Part shown: positions 23,648-32,145 of the stretch, in pieces
How positions within the stretch are numbered: position 1 is the first letter of the stretch
Layout: every line of letters starts with the position of its first letter
NCBI GenBank assembly: GCA_002305275.1
Contig: DBQO01000003.1
Span: 1-34,614, forward strand
Length of the DNA stretch: 34,614 nt
Direction: 5' to 3'
From: Bacteroidales bacterium UBA1392
GTDB taxonomy: Bacteria > Bacteroidota > Bacteroidia > Bacteroidales > UBA932
Made by a program: the position numbers and the translations under genes
The notes under the pieces: model-generated
The model's database searches: none
Seen by the model: only the letters and a program-made list of their open reading frames with translations
What the model was told of the DNA's origin: nothing

Positions 23648-24482
23648 CGGTGAAATATAGTTTCTTTTTAAACAATATGAAGATTAGGGAAAAAAGGATT
23701 ATCGCAACACCATATAATACTGTGTACCAGACTTTGGGAAGGAGTTCTGCAAATCCGGCATCAATTGGAAGATCTGGGAAAAGTCTGGCTAGAAGGACGG
23801 ATGAGAAATTATTAACAAAATGAAGAAAAATGACCAGCCAGATAGAACCGCTCTTCCAGTAGATCCAACCAAAAAATACCCCAAGTATGAAGGCCGGAAT
23901 TGCCTGCCAGGGATTGAGATGTATCACTGCAAACAGAAATGCAGACCAGAGAATTGCTTTAGTCGGAGAAATATGCTCCAGCATACCCCTAAGCATCATG
24001 CCCCTACAGAGAAACTCTTCACAAAGCGGAGCCAGAATAGCCGTAGCCATGAGTGTGTCCGCCAGCGAAGAACCTGTTAAAACCCTCTCGAATATCCTTT
24101 TTATGCTATCAGGCATAGGTATAAGGGAAGAAATTGGCTCTATAAGAACTGATATGGAGAGGGTCGCAAGGCCTGCAAGAATAAAAACAGCAACGGGATG
24201 CAAGGCACCGAAGGATGGACTATTGATTTTGCGTGGTGCATCCAAACCCACAATCTCATACCTTTGATACTCCAGCTTCGCCTTAAAATAGATAAAAACG
24301 AAGACGGGAATCAATGTGAAGAGATATGAAATGGATATTGAACCCCAAAAATCAGTTTCCCGTGACAATAAAGTCGGAATAGCACCGAACATCATTCCGA
24401 GCGAGACAAAAACTAGTACAAGGAGCCAACTTTGACCCAGCGAAGGGGTGTAATAACGCAGATTCCGGAGTATCTTTACCAT
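23598..24482 (-). CDS. CPBP-family intramembrane metalloprotease (Abi/CAAX type II-like)
   Basis: A 294-residue polytopic membrane protein with the three conserved motifs of the family: EEFLCRG (Glu155, Glu156, Arg160), FAVIHLNPWQ (His188) and FLHFVNN (His221, Asn225). About eight hydrophobic segments. Eukaryotic relatives (Rce1) cleave prenylated CAAX proteins; bacterial members have varied or unknown substrates, including bacteriocin self-immunity. It opens a run CPBP-manA-S4 on the minus strand and diverges from ftsB. Confidence 0.9.
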   Translation of the reverse strand: MVKILRNLRYYTPSLGQSWLLVLVFVSLGMMFGAIPTLLSRETDFWGSISISYLFTLIPVFVFIYFKAKLEYQRYEIVGLDAPRKINSPSFGALHPVAVFILAGLATLSISVLIEPISSLIPMPDSIKRIFERVLTGSSLADTLMATAILAPLCEEFLCRGMMLRGMLEHISPTKAILWSAFLFAVIHLNPWQAIPAFILGVFFGWIYWKSGSIWLVIFLHFVNNFSSVLLARLFPDLPIDAGFAELLPKVWYTVLYGVAIILFSLIFILFKKKLYFTDDKKTLSAEIPTDPQN

Positions 24483-24495
24483 CTATTTTTTATTT

Positions 24496-24503
24496 CAAAA
24501 TTA
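24496..24503 (-). promoter_or_regulatory. -7 element for the CPBP/manA/S4 run
   Basis: TAATTTTG on the minus strand, exact consensus, 13 bases before the CPBP ATG; a TTTG at about 24 bases upstream falls within the ftsB -7 box. Confidence 0.5.
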
Positions 24504-24515
24504 CTATTATTTGAC

Positions 24516-24523
24516 TACTTTTG
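24516..24523 (+). promoter_or_regulatory. -7 element for ftsB
   Basis: TACTTTTG, exact consensus, 17 bases before the chosen ATG. It supports the start at 24541 over 24511. Confidence 0.5.
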
Positions 24524-24540
24524 CAAAAAAAGAAACGGCA

Positions 24541-24864
24541 ATGAAATTGTGGGAGAATTTACTGGGATTCCGACAAAGGGTCTTATCACGCAATGTGTGG
24601 CGGATACTGTTCAGCAAGTATACCATCGTCACGCTTATCTTCCTACTCTATCTGCTGTTTGATACCAATAATATAGAACAGTGGATCAGAACCGGATCAA
24701 CTCTAAGATCCCAAGAGCGACAAATAAGATCGTACAACAAGGAAATAGAGCAGACCGAAGAACAACTATCCACCCTCCAATCCAACAAAGACTCCATTGA
24801 GAGTTTTGCCCGTGAAAAATATTACTTCCTGGAAGATGGCGAGACAGTCTATATCGTAGAATAA
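24541..24864 (+). CDS. Septum formation initiator, FtsB/DivIC family
   Basis: A 107-residue bitopic division protein: short cytoplasmic N-terminus, one membrane segment (about residues 27-42, YTIVTLIFLLYLLF), a periplasmic coiled coil (about 55-88, RSQERQIRSYNKEIEQTEEQ) and the family's closing motif FAREKYYFLEDGETVYIV. With FtsL and FtsQ-like partners it bridges the division machinery. Start set at 24541 because an earlier ATG at 24511 overlaps the promoter. It stands alone; the convergent symporter gene ends 12 bases downstream. Confidence 0.92.
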   Translation: MKLWENLLGFRQRVLSRNVWRILFSKYTIVTLIFLLYLLFDTNNIEQWIRTGSTLRSQERQIRSYNKEIEQTEEQLSTLQSNKDSIESFAREKYYFLEDGETVYIVE

Positions 24865-24876
24865 AAAGTATAGTTC

Positions 24877-26265
24877 TTAAATAGTAGGAATTTCTTCATT
24901 ATCCTCCTCATCCAGACGATTTTCCCAAAGATATTTTCTCGTTTCTCTAACAATCACTCCCGAAAGCAGCAAAACAGAAATCAGGTTAGGTATCGCCATA
25001 AAGGCGTTGGTGATATCTGAGATATTCCAAACCAGATTGAGAGACATTACTGCACCTACATAGACCCCCACAACCCACACACACCTGTAAATCCATATCA
25101 CAATACGTGACAACTTAAAATTGTGACCGCAGAGGTACTCTATGGCCCTCTCTCCATAATAGGCCCATCCGAGAATGGTAGAATATGCAAAAGTGAATAT
25201 GCCAAAGGCGAGTATAAAGGGACCAATAACAGGGATTTTACTAAATGCTGCCTGCGTCAGAGCCGCACCATGGGTATGATCTATATCGGGATGGGCAATT
25301 ATACTACTAACAAGGACAAGACCCGTTATGAAGCATATCACTACCGTGTCCCAAAAAGTACCTGTAGATGAAACGAGAGCCTGACGAACGGGATTGCGGG
25401 TCTTCGCGGCTGCAGCTACTATGGGGGCGGAACCCAGCCCCGACTCGTTGGAAAAAAGTCCGCGGGCTATTCCATAACGACAGGCCATCATAACGGTAGT
25501 ACCGACAAATCCGCCTCCTGCTGCCCGTGTACTAAAGGCAGACTTAAAGATAAGTGAGAGCGCTTCGCCTAGATAACTCCAGTTGAAAGCGAGAATCACA
25601 AAACACCCCAGCACATATACTATTGCCATGAACGGTACAAGGGCAGAACAAACATTGGCTATACCCTTGACTCCAAAAACAATAACCAGCATTACTAAAA
25701 TTGCCAGAACTAATGCCACCAACTTTGCATTAATGTCGAAGGTTTCACCGAGAAGAAGTGATATGGAGTTTGCCTGTACTGTATTACCGATGCCGAAAGC
25801 GGCAATGGCGGTGAAAATTGCAAATATAACTCCGAGCCACTTCATATTTAGACCTCTCTCAAGGGCATACATCGGACCTCCGAGCATTGTACCGCTTTGA
25901 GTCTTAACTCGATACTTGACAGCGAGAAGTCCCTCCGAATATTTGGTAGCAATACCGAACACACCGGTAATCCATATCCAGAAGACCGCTCCGGGACCTC
26001 CGAGAGAAACAGCTGTGGCTACTCCTACGATGTTTCCCGTGCCGATAGTTGCAGCAAGAGAGGTCATAAGTGCTCCAAACTGGCTAACATCCCCTGAAGC
26101 ACCCTTATCTTTCTTAAAGGAGAGTCCGATTGCCTTGAAAATTTTCAACTGAGGAAATTTTAGACGAACAGTCATAAAAATGTGGGTCCCAAGTAGCAGA
26201 ATTATCATTGGCCATCCCCAAATAAATGAAGAAAAACTGGAAATAATCTCGGCAAAATTATTCAT
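24877..26265 (-). CDS. AGCS-family alanine (or glycine):sodium/proton symporter
   Basis: A 462-residue inner-membrane transporter with about eleven hydrophobic segments. The family signature is clear at residues 70-120: SLAATIGTGNIVGVATAVSLGGPGAVFW and GIATKYSEGLLAVKYR; further on GLFSNESGLGSAPIVAAAAKTRNP is a second AGCS landmark. It imports alanine or glycine with Na+. Length is normal. It diverges from the S41 peptidase gene with an 82-base gap. The minus-strand promoter is not clear. Confidence 0.94.
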   Translation of the reverse strand: MNNFAEIISSFSSFIWGWPMIILLLGTHIFMTVRLKFPQLKIFKAIGLSFKKDKGASGDVSQFGALMTSLAATIGTGNIVGVATAVSLGGPGAVFWIWITGVFGIATKYSEGLLAVKYRVKTQSGTMLGGPMYALERGLNMKWLGVIFAIFTAIAAFGIGNTVQANSISLLLGETFDINAKLVALVLAILVMLVIVFGVKGIANVCSALVPFMAIVYVLGCFVILAFNWSYLGEALSLIFKSAFSTRAAGGGFVGTTVMMACRYGIARGLFSNESGLGSAPIVAAAAKTRNPVRQALVSSTGTFWDTVVICFITGLVLVSSIIAHPDIDHTHGAALTQAAFSKIPVIGPFILAFGIFTFAYSTILGWAYYGERAIEYLCGHNFKLSRIVIWIYRCVWVVGVYVGAVMSLNLVWNISDITNAFMAIPNLISVLLLSGVIVRETRKYLWENRLDEEDNEEIPTI

Positions 26266-26301
26266 ACGACAGAAAAAAAATAATAGTGAACAGTTTTTTT
26301 A

Positions 26302-26309
26302 TATCTTTG
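26302..26309 (+). promoter_or_regulatory. -7 element for the S41 peptidase gene
   Basis: TATCTTTG, exact consensus, 38 bases before the ATG; no clear -33. Confidence 0.55.
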
Positions 26310-26347
26310 CAAAGATAGAGAAATGATTTAATTCAAAAAATATAATA

Positions 26348-27778
26348 ATGAACCGAAAGTTACTATTCAACCTATTTGCAATTACAATTGCAGCAGTACT
26401 GCTTTCTTCATCAAGCTGTAATAAACCTGAGCCTCCGGAACCCCCGATTAATCCCAACGAGGTAGACCCCGACTATAGGGCCAAAGTCTTTTTAAGAAAA
26501 GAATATATGAATGTCTATTATTATTGGTACAAGGATGTCAAGGATGCTAATGCCAAACTTGACCCACTGCAATATGATATCCATAAGTTCTTCGACAAGA
26601 TGCTTTATAGCAAAGACAGATGGAGTTGGATGACTGATAGCGAAAGTTATCTGAAAAGTGAGGAGGGTACTATCACCGGCACCTATGGTGTTAGCATTGG
26701 CCAGCCTGTCAAATATTTCGGTGACTACGATATAAAAGTGCGATATGTCTATCCAAACTCCCCTTTTGACAAGGAGGGTGTCACCAGAGGTTGGACGCTG
26801 AAAAAAGTTGGAGGAACAGCTACAATGGACCTCATCAGGGCGGGTACATTCCAAACCGAATACAGGAAAAGCCCTCAACAATTCACATTTACTGATACTG
26901 AAGGTAACTCACATACCTTCACCACCTCTGCCGCTACCACACTTAGCACCAGAAGCGTTCTTATGAGCAAGGTTTTCACCAGCAAGGATTTCGAAGGATT
27001 GACTTCACCGGTAGGATATATGCTTTACCTCACATTCAACGCTAATATGCTCGACGATATAGACAATGCCATGCAACTATTCAGGGAGGCCGGTGTGAAG
27101 CATCTCATCCTCGATTTGAGATACAATGGAGGTGGCGACGGTCGTGCCAGTCAGCGTATTGTAGACTATGTAGCGCCCAAATCCGCTATCGGTGAGACCT
27201 ACGTCATTCGTAAGCACAATGATCTTCTGGCCTCTGAAGACAAATATTCTAAAGTTAACGGTATTGCCGGATCCCTCGAACTTGATGGCCTCTATTTCAT
27301 TACCACCAAAGGTAGTGCTTCCGCCAGTGAGATGATTCTCAATGGTCTCGAGCCTTTAATGAATGTTAGGCATGTTGGTGATACCACATACGGTAAACCT
27401 AACGGCATGTATGTACTGATGTATCCTGGCGAGAGTGCCGACTATACCAGGTATAATAAAGGGGACTACACCAACCTTAAGTGGGTATTCCTGCCTATTT
27501 GCTTCTATAATCAGAACAAGGATTTCCGCAATATCCCTGACGAAGGCATTGCTCCGGCAAACTACCGTCCCGATGACCTATACCACAATTTCGGTCCTTC
27601 CGAGGACAATATTAAAGCCTGTCTGACGCATATAGCCTCCGGCACATACCCTCCTCTACCACCCAAGTCCAAGGCTGCGACCAAAGCATCGGGAGAAAGG
27701 CCGGTCAGGATAGCCCTCACACAAGAGGAGACGGACCCCAAATATGGCTCATACACAATACCTTGGAAAAATCGTTAA
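26348..27778 (+). CDS. S41-family (C-terminal processing type) peptidase lipoprotein
   Basis: A 476-residue exported serine peptidase. Lipoprotein signal with Cys24-25 region (LLSSSSC) followed by a Pro/Glu-rich linker (KPEPPEPPINP). Residues about 35-95 form an S41 N-terminal region, about 100-190 a PDZ-like domain (TYGVSIGQPV, VYPNSPFDKEGVTRG), and about 210-420 the catalytic core with LILDLRYNGGG. In KGSASASE the nucleophile is Ser325, and Lys350 in TYGKPNG lies exactly 25 residues on, the spacing seen in Prc/CtpA. The substrate is unknown; in Bacteroidetes these lipoproteins act in the envelope or in peptide digestion. The gene stands alone. Confidence 0.93.
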   Translation: MNRKLLFNLFAITIAAVLLSSSSCNKPEPPEPPINPNEVDPDYRAKVFLRKEYMNVYYYWYKDVKDANAKLDPLQYDIHKFFDKMLYSKDRWSWMTDSESYLKSEEGTITGTYGVSIGQPVKYFGDYDIKVRYVYPNSPFDKEGVTRGWTLKKVGGTATMDLIRAGTFQTEYRKSPQQFTFTDTEGNSHTFTTSAATTLSTRSVLMSKVFTSKDFEGLTSPVGYMLYLTFNANMLDDIDNAMQLFREAGVKHLILDLRYNGGGDGRASQRIVDYVAPKSAIGETYVIRKHNDLLASEDKYSKVNGIAGSLELDGLYFITTKGSASASEMILNGLEPLMNVRHVGDTTYGKPNGMYVLMYPGESADYTRYNKGDYTNLKWVFLPICFYNQNKDFRNIPDEGIAPANYRPDDLYHNFGPSEDNIKACLTHIASGTYPPLPPKSKAATKASGERPVRIALTQEETDPKYGSYTIPWKNR

Positions 27779-27823
27779 TTAATAAATAATTCAACTTTTT
27801 TTTCTTAATTAAAAAATTATTCC

Positions 27824-27831
27824 TAACTTTC
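27824..27831 (+). promoter_or_regulatory. Possible -7 element for the Hc1-like gene
   Basis: TAACTTTC, one base off consensus, 33 bases before the ATG, in a very AT-rich gap. Confidence 0.35.
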
Positions 27832-27864
27832 CGAAAATATTTATTCACCTAACAACTATATTAT

Positions 27865-28038
27865 ATGAAAGAACTACTTGACGCAATCAAAGCTGAAATT
27901 GAAGTTTTCTCCAAGAACGCTGAAGCTCAGCTTGTTAAGGGCAACAAAGCTGCCGGCACACGTGCAAGAAAAGCTGCTTTGAACTTGAGCAAAATGATGA
28001 AAGACTTCAGAAAGGTTTCTATGGACGCTTCCAGGTAA
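27865..28038 (+). CDS. Histone H1-like protein, Hc1 family
   Basis: A 57-residue basic protein, too short for most gene callers' cut-offs but unmistakable: MKELLDAIKAEIEVFSKN, then NKAAGTRARKAALNLSKMMK and DFRKVSMDASR. It matches the short Hc1-type proteins found throughout Bacteroidetes, related to the N-terminal half of chlamydial Hc1. It probably binds DNA and helps shape the nucleoid. Lysine and alanine codons are strongly biased to GCT/AAA/AAG, suggesting high expression. A strong terminator lies 22 bases after the stop. Confidence 0.92.
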   Translation: MKELLDAIKAEIEVFSKNAEAQLVKGNKAAGTRARKAALNLSKMMKDFRKVSMDASR

Positions 28039-28059
28039 CCTTTGGTTGTTCGAAAGAGT

Positions 28060-28094
28060 AAGGGGTATCCGAACGGATACCCCTTTTATTTTTT
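28060..28094 (+). terminator. Intrinsic terminator of the Hc1-like gene
   Basis: AAGGGGTATCCG-AA-CGGATACCCCTT, a perfect 12-bp stem with a 2-base loop, followed by TTATTTTTT. It may also limit readthrough from the convergent lipoprotein gene. Confidence 0.95.
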
Positions 28095-28100
28095 ACTACT

Positions 28101-28571
28101 TTACCTATCCAGTATTATACCTGTCTTCTGCAGTTCGTTCCAGAGCCAAACCTTACCTCCCTTAATCTGGGCCAGAACAAATTTGACGATGAGTATAGTC
28201 TCTTCACCTTTCTCTCTGGTATAAGTTATATTACAAATGACTTCCTGATCGATCTCAGCCGGAAGATCGCTAATGAAGGCGATATGGAGATAGCTAATCT
28301 GATCATCGCTCTGCATACGGTAAGTTCTTCTTTTTTCATTGAATGATTTTTGGAAGGTTTCCTCCGAATAACGGACAACGCAGGCACCCTTAACATATAA
28401 TCCCTCGTCACTATTGACCTTAAAGGCTTTTTTCTCGAACGACTCTATGGGGTCCGGCACAACTATGGGTGGGGGTTCAGGCCCGGGACAAGATATAGCC
28501 ATAGTCACTGCCGTAACTAACAGCAGTAATAACCTTGTGACAAATGACCGTATCCTGTTGTGCAAAATCAT
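28101..28571 (-). CDS. Small lipoprotein of unknown function, coupled to the M6 peptidase
   Basis: A 156-residue protein with a lipoprotein signal (LLLVTAVTMAISC) and a Pro-rich spacer (PGPEPPPIVVPDP), so it is likely anchored in the envelope. The mature part (KKAFKVNSDEGLYVKGACVVRYS, then VICNITYTREKGEE and VWLWNELQKTG) looks like a small all-beta domain; I do not recognise the family. Its ATG begins one base after the M6 stop on the same strand, so the two are almost certainly one transcript and translationally coupled. An inhibitor, chaperone or anchor for the peptidase would fit the arrangement, but this is only inference. Confidence 0.75.
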   Translation of the reverse strand: MILHNRIRSFVTRLLLLLVTAVTMAISCPGPEPPPIVVPDPIESFEKKAFKVNSDEGLYVKGACVVRYSEETFQKSFNEKRRTYRMQSDDQISYLHIAFISDLPAEIDQEVICNITYTREKGEETILIVKFVLAQIKGGKVWLWNELQKTGIILDR

Positions 28572-28572
28572 C

Positions 28573-30645
28573 TTACTGACTTATAGTTTTTTTCTTCACA
28601 ATATACTCAACCGAATTGTCCGGATAGGAAATTTCAGCTTTTATTTCGAATAGTCCGCTCCGGTCAAATTTTAATTTTCCGTCAGGTACCTCCGCCCCAT
28701 TCACGATCCAGCGGATGGAGATCACCTCCTCTGCAATGTTGAGAATGGTAAGATGAAGCTCGTCACCCACCTTATATGATTTATCCATATCTGCAATCAT
28801 AGGAAAGAGAGAGAACATCTCCCTCGTAGAAAAACTCATCGGATAACTCTTTCCTATTACATTGTTACGTGAGTAAAACAGACGGCAATTATAAGTACTA
28901 CCCGGCTTAAGATCGGTAAACAGGTAATCTCTTTGCGTTACCGAAACAACCGAGGTGTCGGCATAGACACTATTTTCCAAACTCCAAACTATGTTCCAAT
29001 TGCCCCGGGACTCCTCCTTGTCAGTACTCCACTTCAAAAGTGCTGTACGCTGCTGCGGTTCGATGGAATATTCTTTTACCACCGGAGAGTCCCACCCATT
29101 GTCTGCGATAATGTCGAGCAGCATTCCGGCGGAGCCTTTGTGTATGTTTGCTATGCCATATCCGTGACCTTTTCCGGACCAGTCAAGCAGAGGAAAAGAG
29201 TATGAGGAATGAATATGTGTGACGCTGTTTTTACCCGGAAAAAAAAGCATGGATATATCCGTGTAACTATTACCGGAAGAGGCAATGGGACGCACGCAGG
29301 GATGCGAGGCACAAGCATTGACGGCATTGCTGTTCCAGCGCATTTTAGCACTCATGGAGCAGGCGCTCCCATAGGACTTGTCTATATGATATATCACCAG
29401 ACCCTCACCCCCGATATGGGCATCCCAACCTAAACCATCCCTGTATTCCAGGTAGAAGCTTTCTCCATTGGAGTAGGCAGGGATGATGTAGGCCCTGGTT
29501 TCCTGATGAACGGGCAGTACTTCGATGCTTGTACTACCATAAAGTCGGCTCGGAGATACCGCACCCAGCATTTCGCGTTCAAAAACCGTGAGATAGGGTG
29601 GAGTTTTACCACCGTTATTGTAATTGCCGTTGTCCATTATTGATAGCGGACCGAGAAGGAGTGGCGAATATCCTTCCGTGTCACCATTGACATCATACAT
29701 ATCCAAAAGACCCAGCATGTGACAATATTCATGGCAGATGGAGCCTATTCCTGCAAATTTCTCTCCTGAAGAGCCTGAAAATTCGGAATAGCAGGAGAAA
29801 TTGGATATCTTTTTGCCGTCAAAATAGAGTTCCAACGAGGAGACATTCCAGGACTGCGGCCAAATAGTGGCATCTCCGCCCCCTTCAGCCTCGTTATAGC
29901 CTGCAAATATTATGAATACATTGTCGACAACTCCGTCACCGTCTGCATCAAAATTTGCAAAATTGACCTTGCTGTCCACAAGAGCGCAGGCCTGCCCCAC
30001 CATTTCCTTCACATTATTGTCGGAGGACGTTGCCGTACGTTCTCCGTAATATCTGTAGCCGTTGGGAAGCGTAACGGGGTCGGTAATCTCGAATGTAAGC
30101 TCATATCTATCTCCCAGGTTGTCCCTAAAATACTCCCTGACACTACCTGTAGCACCATCTTCAGAGTAGTTTATTTGATTGAACAGGTTAAAGAGTCGCG
30201 ACCTGATGGATTGTGTCATAAATTTCAGATCTGAAAATTGTACCGGAATAACTACGGTTCGGATCGTTCTGACCGCCTTTGTAGCCACATCAGGAGCAAG
30301 AAAGTTTTTGAAAGACTCCGAAACTATGTGTCTCTTGGAGTGATATTTTATGGGAGGTATGGATTTTGCGTATCCGCCGATACGATAACAGTCCACTCGT
30401 CTGGCTGAAATATTGAGAGCTCCGTTATTATAGTCGGCATAGTAATAATAGCCGTCGGTAGCCTGAGCCACAATATAACCGTCAAGGGTGGTTTTATAGG
30501 AAAATGATTCATCACCGTGTATCCTCAACATCAGATAGGAACCGTCAGGCTGAAACACCTTGACGGGATATGGCACACTTCTGACTCCGACTGCCTCGAA
30601 GGCAAATAAAAAGAGCATTGTTACTATTACGGCGAGGTTTCGCAT
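28573..30645 (-). CDS. M6-family metallopeptidase (immune-inhibitor-A-like), secreted
   Basis: A 690-residue exported zinc peptidase. Signal peptide residues 1-20. Residues about 25-100 form the usual N-terminal region of the family (VKVFQPDGSYLMLRIHGDE, DGYYYYADYNNG). The catalytic domain (about 125-460) has HEYCHMLGLLDMYD with His305, Glu306, His309 and Asp315, and upstream NFDADGDGVVDNVFI, a probable Ca-binding loop. About residues 500-600 look like a fibronectin III domain (QRTALLKWS, LKPGSTYNCRLF), and 610-690 like an Ig/PKD-type domain. There is no obvious T9SS tail. Followed immediately by the small lipoprotein. Such enzymes digest host or dietary proteins. Confidence 0.92.
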   Translation of the reverse strand: MRNLAVIVTMLFLFAFEAVGVRSVPYPVKVFQPDGSYLMLRIHGDESFSYKTTLDGYIVAQATDGYYYYADYNNGALNISARRVDCYRIGGYAKSIPPIKYHSKRHIVSESFKNFLAPDVATKAVRTIRTVVIPVQFSDLKFMTQSIRSRLFNLFNQINYSEDGATGSVREYFRDNLGDRYELTFEITDPVTLPNGYRYYGERTATSSDNNVKEMVGQACALVDSKVNFANFDADGDGVVDNVFIIFAGYNEAEGGGDATIWPQSWNVSSLELYFDGKKISNFSCYSEFSGSSGEKFAGIGSICHEYCHMLGLLDMYDVNGDTEGYSPLLLGPLSIMDNGNYNNGGKTPPYLTVFEREMLGAVSPSRLYGSTSIEVLPVHQETRAYIIPAYSNGESFYLEYRDGLGWDAHIGGEGLVIYHIDKSYGSACSMSAKMRWNSNAVNACASHPCVRPIASSGNSYTDISMLFFPGKNSVTHIHSSYSFPLLDWSGKGHGYGIANIHKGSAGMLLDIIADNGWDSPVVKEYSIEPQQRTALLKWSTDKEESRGNWNIVWSLENSVYADTSVVSVTQRDYLFTDLKPGSTYNCRLFYSRNNVIGKSYPMSFSTREMFSLFPMIADMDKSYKVGDELHLTILNIAEEVISIRWIVNGAEVPDGKLKFDRSGLFEIKAEISYPDNSVEYIVKKKTISQ

Positions 30646-30716
30646 ACACTAATTACGCGGACGAATTAAAACTACATAATTACAAAAAATAATTGAATTT
30701 TCAAAAAACATAATCC

Positions 30717-30724
30717 TAACTTTG
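30717..30724 (+). promoter_or_regulatory. -7 element for the GT2/LAB_N/GT39 operon
   Basis: TAACTTTG, exact consensus, 15 bases before the GT2 ATG; a TTGA about 24 bases upstream is a weak -33. Confidence 0.5.
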
Positions 30725-30739
30725 CACAAACAATAGGAA

Positions 30740-31486
30740 ATGAACCCAACCTCAAAATATGAATTCACAATAATCGTCCCATTCTTCAACGAAAGGGAAA
30801 ATATCCCAAGATTGGAGGAAAAACTTTCTGATTATCTAAAAAAATCCTCATGCAAATCGACCTGTGTACTCTTTGTTAATGATGGCTCTACCGACGGAGG
30901 AGATATTCTGGTTCAGGAGGTCTGCAGCAGAAATCATGCCTTCCACTTTATTTCGCTAGAAAAAAACACCGGCCTGAGCGGTGCTCTCAAAGCCGGTATC
31001 GACCACTGTGAGTCACCTTATGTCGGCTATATAGATGCAGATCTGCAGACAGATCCGGAGGATTTTGACCTATTATTGGCAGAACGCGGGAATTTTCAGC
31101 TTGTACTTGGAATTAGATCGGAGCGCAGGGATTCCTTCGTTAAGAGAGTCTCTTCCCGTATAGCCAACAGTTTCCGCAGGATGATGACAAAAGATGGAGT
31201 CTCAGACACGGGATGCCCTCTCAAAGTAATGCAGAGTAGTTATGCCCGCAAGATCCCCTTCTTTAGCGGGATGCACCGCTTTCTGCCGGCATTGATACAG
31301 ATGGTTGGAGGCTCTGTACTGGAGATTCCCGTCAGACACTACCCCCGTACAGCGGGAAAAGCCAAATACAACCTTAGAAACCGCTTAGTTGGACCTTTCA
31401 AGGATTGTTTCGCCTTCCGTTGGATGAAGAAAAGATATATCGACTACAAGGTTGTCGCCGGTAGTCTTAACCAAAAGCAGAGCTGA
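30740..31486 (+). CDS. Family 2 glycosyltransferase, polyprenyl-phosphate sugar transferase type
   Basis: A 248-residue GT-A enzyme with IIVPFFNERENI at the N-terminus, FVNDGSTDG, and the metal-binding DADLQTDPEDF; GLSGALKAGID also fits the DPM1/ArnC-like branch, which loads a sugar from a nucleotide donor onto a polyprenyl phosphate. There is no C-terminal membrane segment pair as in ArnC/GtrB, so it resembles soluble DPM1. First gene of a three-gene operon: its stop codon overlaps the next start by one base (TGATG). The GT39 enzyme two genes on would use the product as donor. Confidence 0.92.
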   Translation: MNPTSKYEFTIIVPFFNERENIPRLEEKLSDYLKKSSCKSTCVLFVNDGSTDGGDILVQEVCSRNHAFHFISLEKNTGLSGALKAGIDHCESPYVGYIDADLQTDPEDFDLLLAERGNFQLVLGIRSERRDSFVKRVSSRIANSFRRMMTKDGVSDTGCPLKVMQSSYARKIPFFSGMHRFLPALIQMVGGSVLEIPVRHYPRTAGKAKYNLRNRLVGPFKDCFAFRWMKKRYIDYKVVAGSLNQKQS

Positions 31487-32145
31487 TGGAGAGTACTCCC
31501 TTTGTATATGCGCTAGGTTTTTTGGCCCAGGGACTCTTTTCAGCAAGGATTCTGGTGCAGTGGATCATGTCGGAAAGAGCCAGGAAAGTGGTCTCTCCCA
31601 CCATATTCTGGGTTCTTTCGCTGATAGCCTCATACCTGTTTTTCATATACGGATGGCTTCGAGATGACTTTTCGATAATGCTCGGACAAGTGATCGCATA
31701 TTATGTCTATATCTGGAATCTCGGAGCAAAAGGAGTCTGGAAGAGTATACACAGGGGATGGAGACAAATAATAATAACGGTACTGCTACTAACCCCTGTA
31801 GTAGGAATTGCTCTGATGGCAGGCCATGCACAGGATCTGATTACGCGACTTTTCGACAATACTGAAATCCCGATATGGCTGATACTCTTCGGATCATTAG
31901 GACAAGTGATATTTTCCTTCAGATTCATCTATCAACTTATATATTCCTCCCGCAAGGGGGAGTCGATGCTTCCTCCAGGATTTTGGATAATCAGTCTCAC
32001 AGGATCTGCCATCATAGTCACCTACGGTATAATACGTCTTGACCCTGTAATAATTCTCGGTCAGGGCATAGGGTTTATTTCGTATTCACGCAACTTGATT
32101 TTATGGAGAAAAAACAACAGAGAGAGCAAATCGTCCGCTTCATAA
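31486..32145 (+). CDS. Membrane protein with two LAB_N domains
   Basis: A 219-residue polytopic membrane protein made of two copies of the short domain also found N-terminal in some LpxB proteins (LAB_N). Copy one (about residues 5-72): FLAQGLFSARILVQWIMSE, VSPTIFWVLSLIAS, GQVIAYYVYIWNL. Copy two (about 125-205): FGSLGQVIFSFRFIYQLIYS, LPPGFWIISLTGS, GQGIGFISYSRNL. The Q-W/Y, S-P/P-P and N-L positions repeat in both. Between GT2 and GT39 genes it may help move or present the lipid-linked sugar; the family's small multidrug-transporter-like shape fits a flippase, but this is inference. Confidence 0.9.
   Translation: MESTPFVYALGFLAQGLFSARILVQWIMSERARKVVSPTIFWVLSLIASYLFFIYGWLRDDFSIMLGQVIAYYVYIWNLGAKGVWKSIHRGWRQIIITVLLLTPVVGIALMAGHAQDLITRLFDNTEIPIWLILFGSLGQVIFSFRFIYQLIYSSRKGESMLPPGFWIISLTGSAIIVTYGIIRLDPVIILGQGIGFISYSRNLILWRKNNRESKSSAS

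Noticed and set aside
23598..24482. CPBP protease as a bacteriocin or phage immunity gene
   Set aside because: Motifs are intact, but the neighbours are housekeeping genes with no bacteriocin or defence genes, so the context gives no support.
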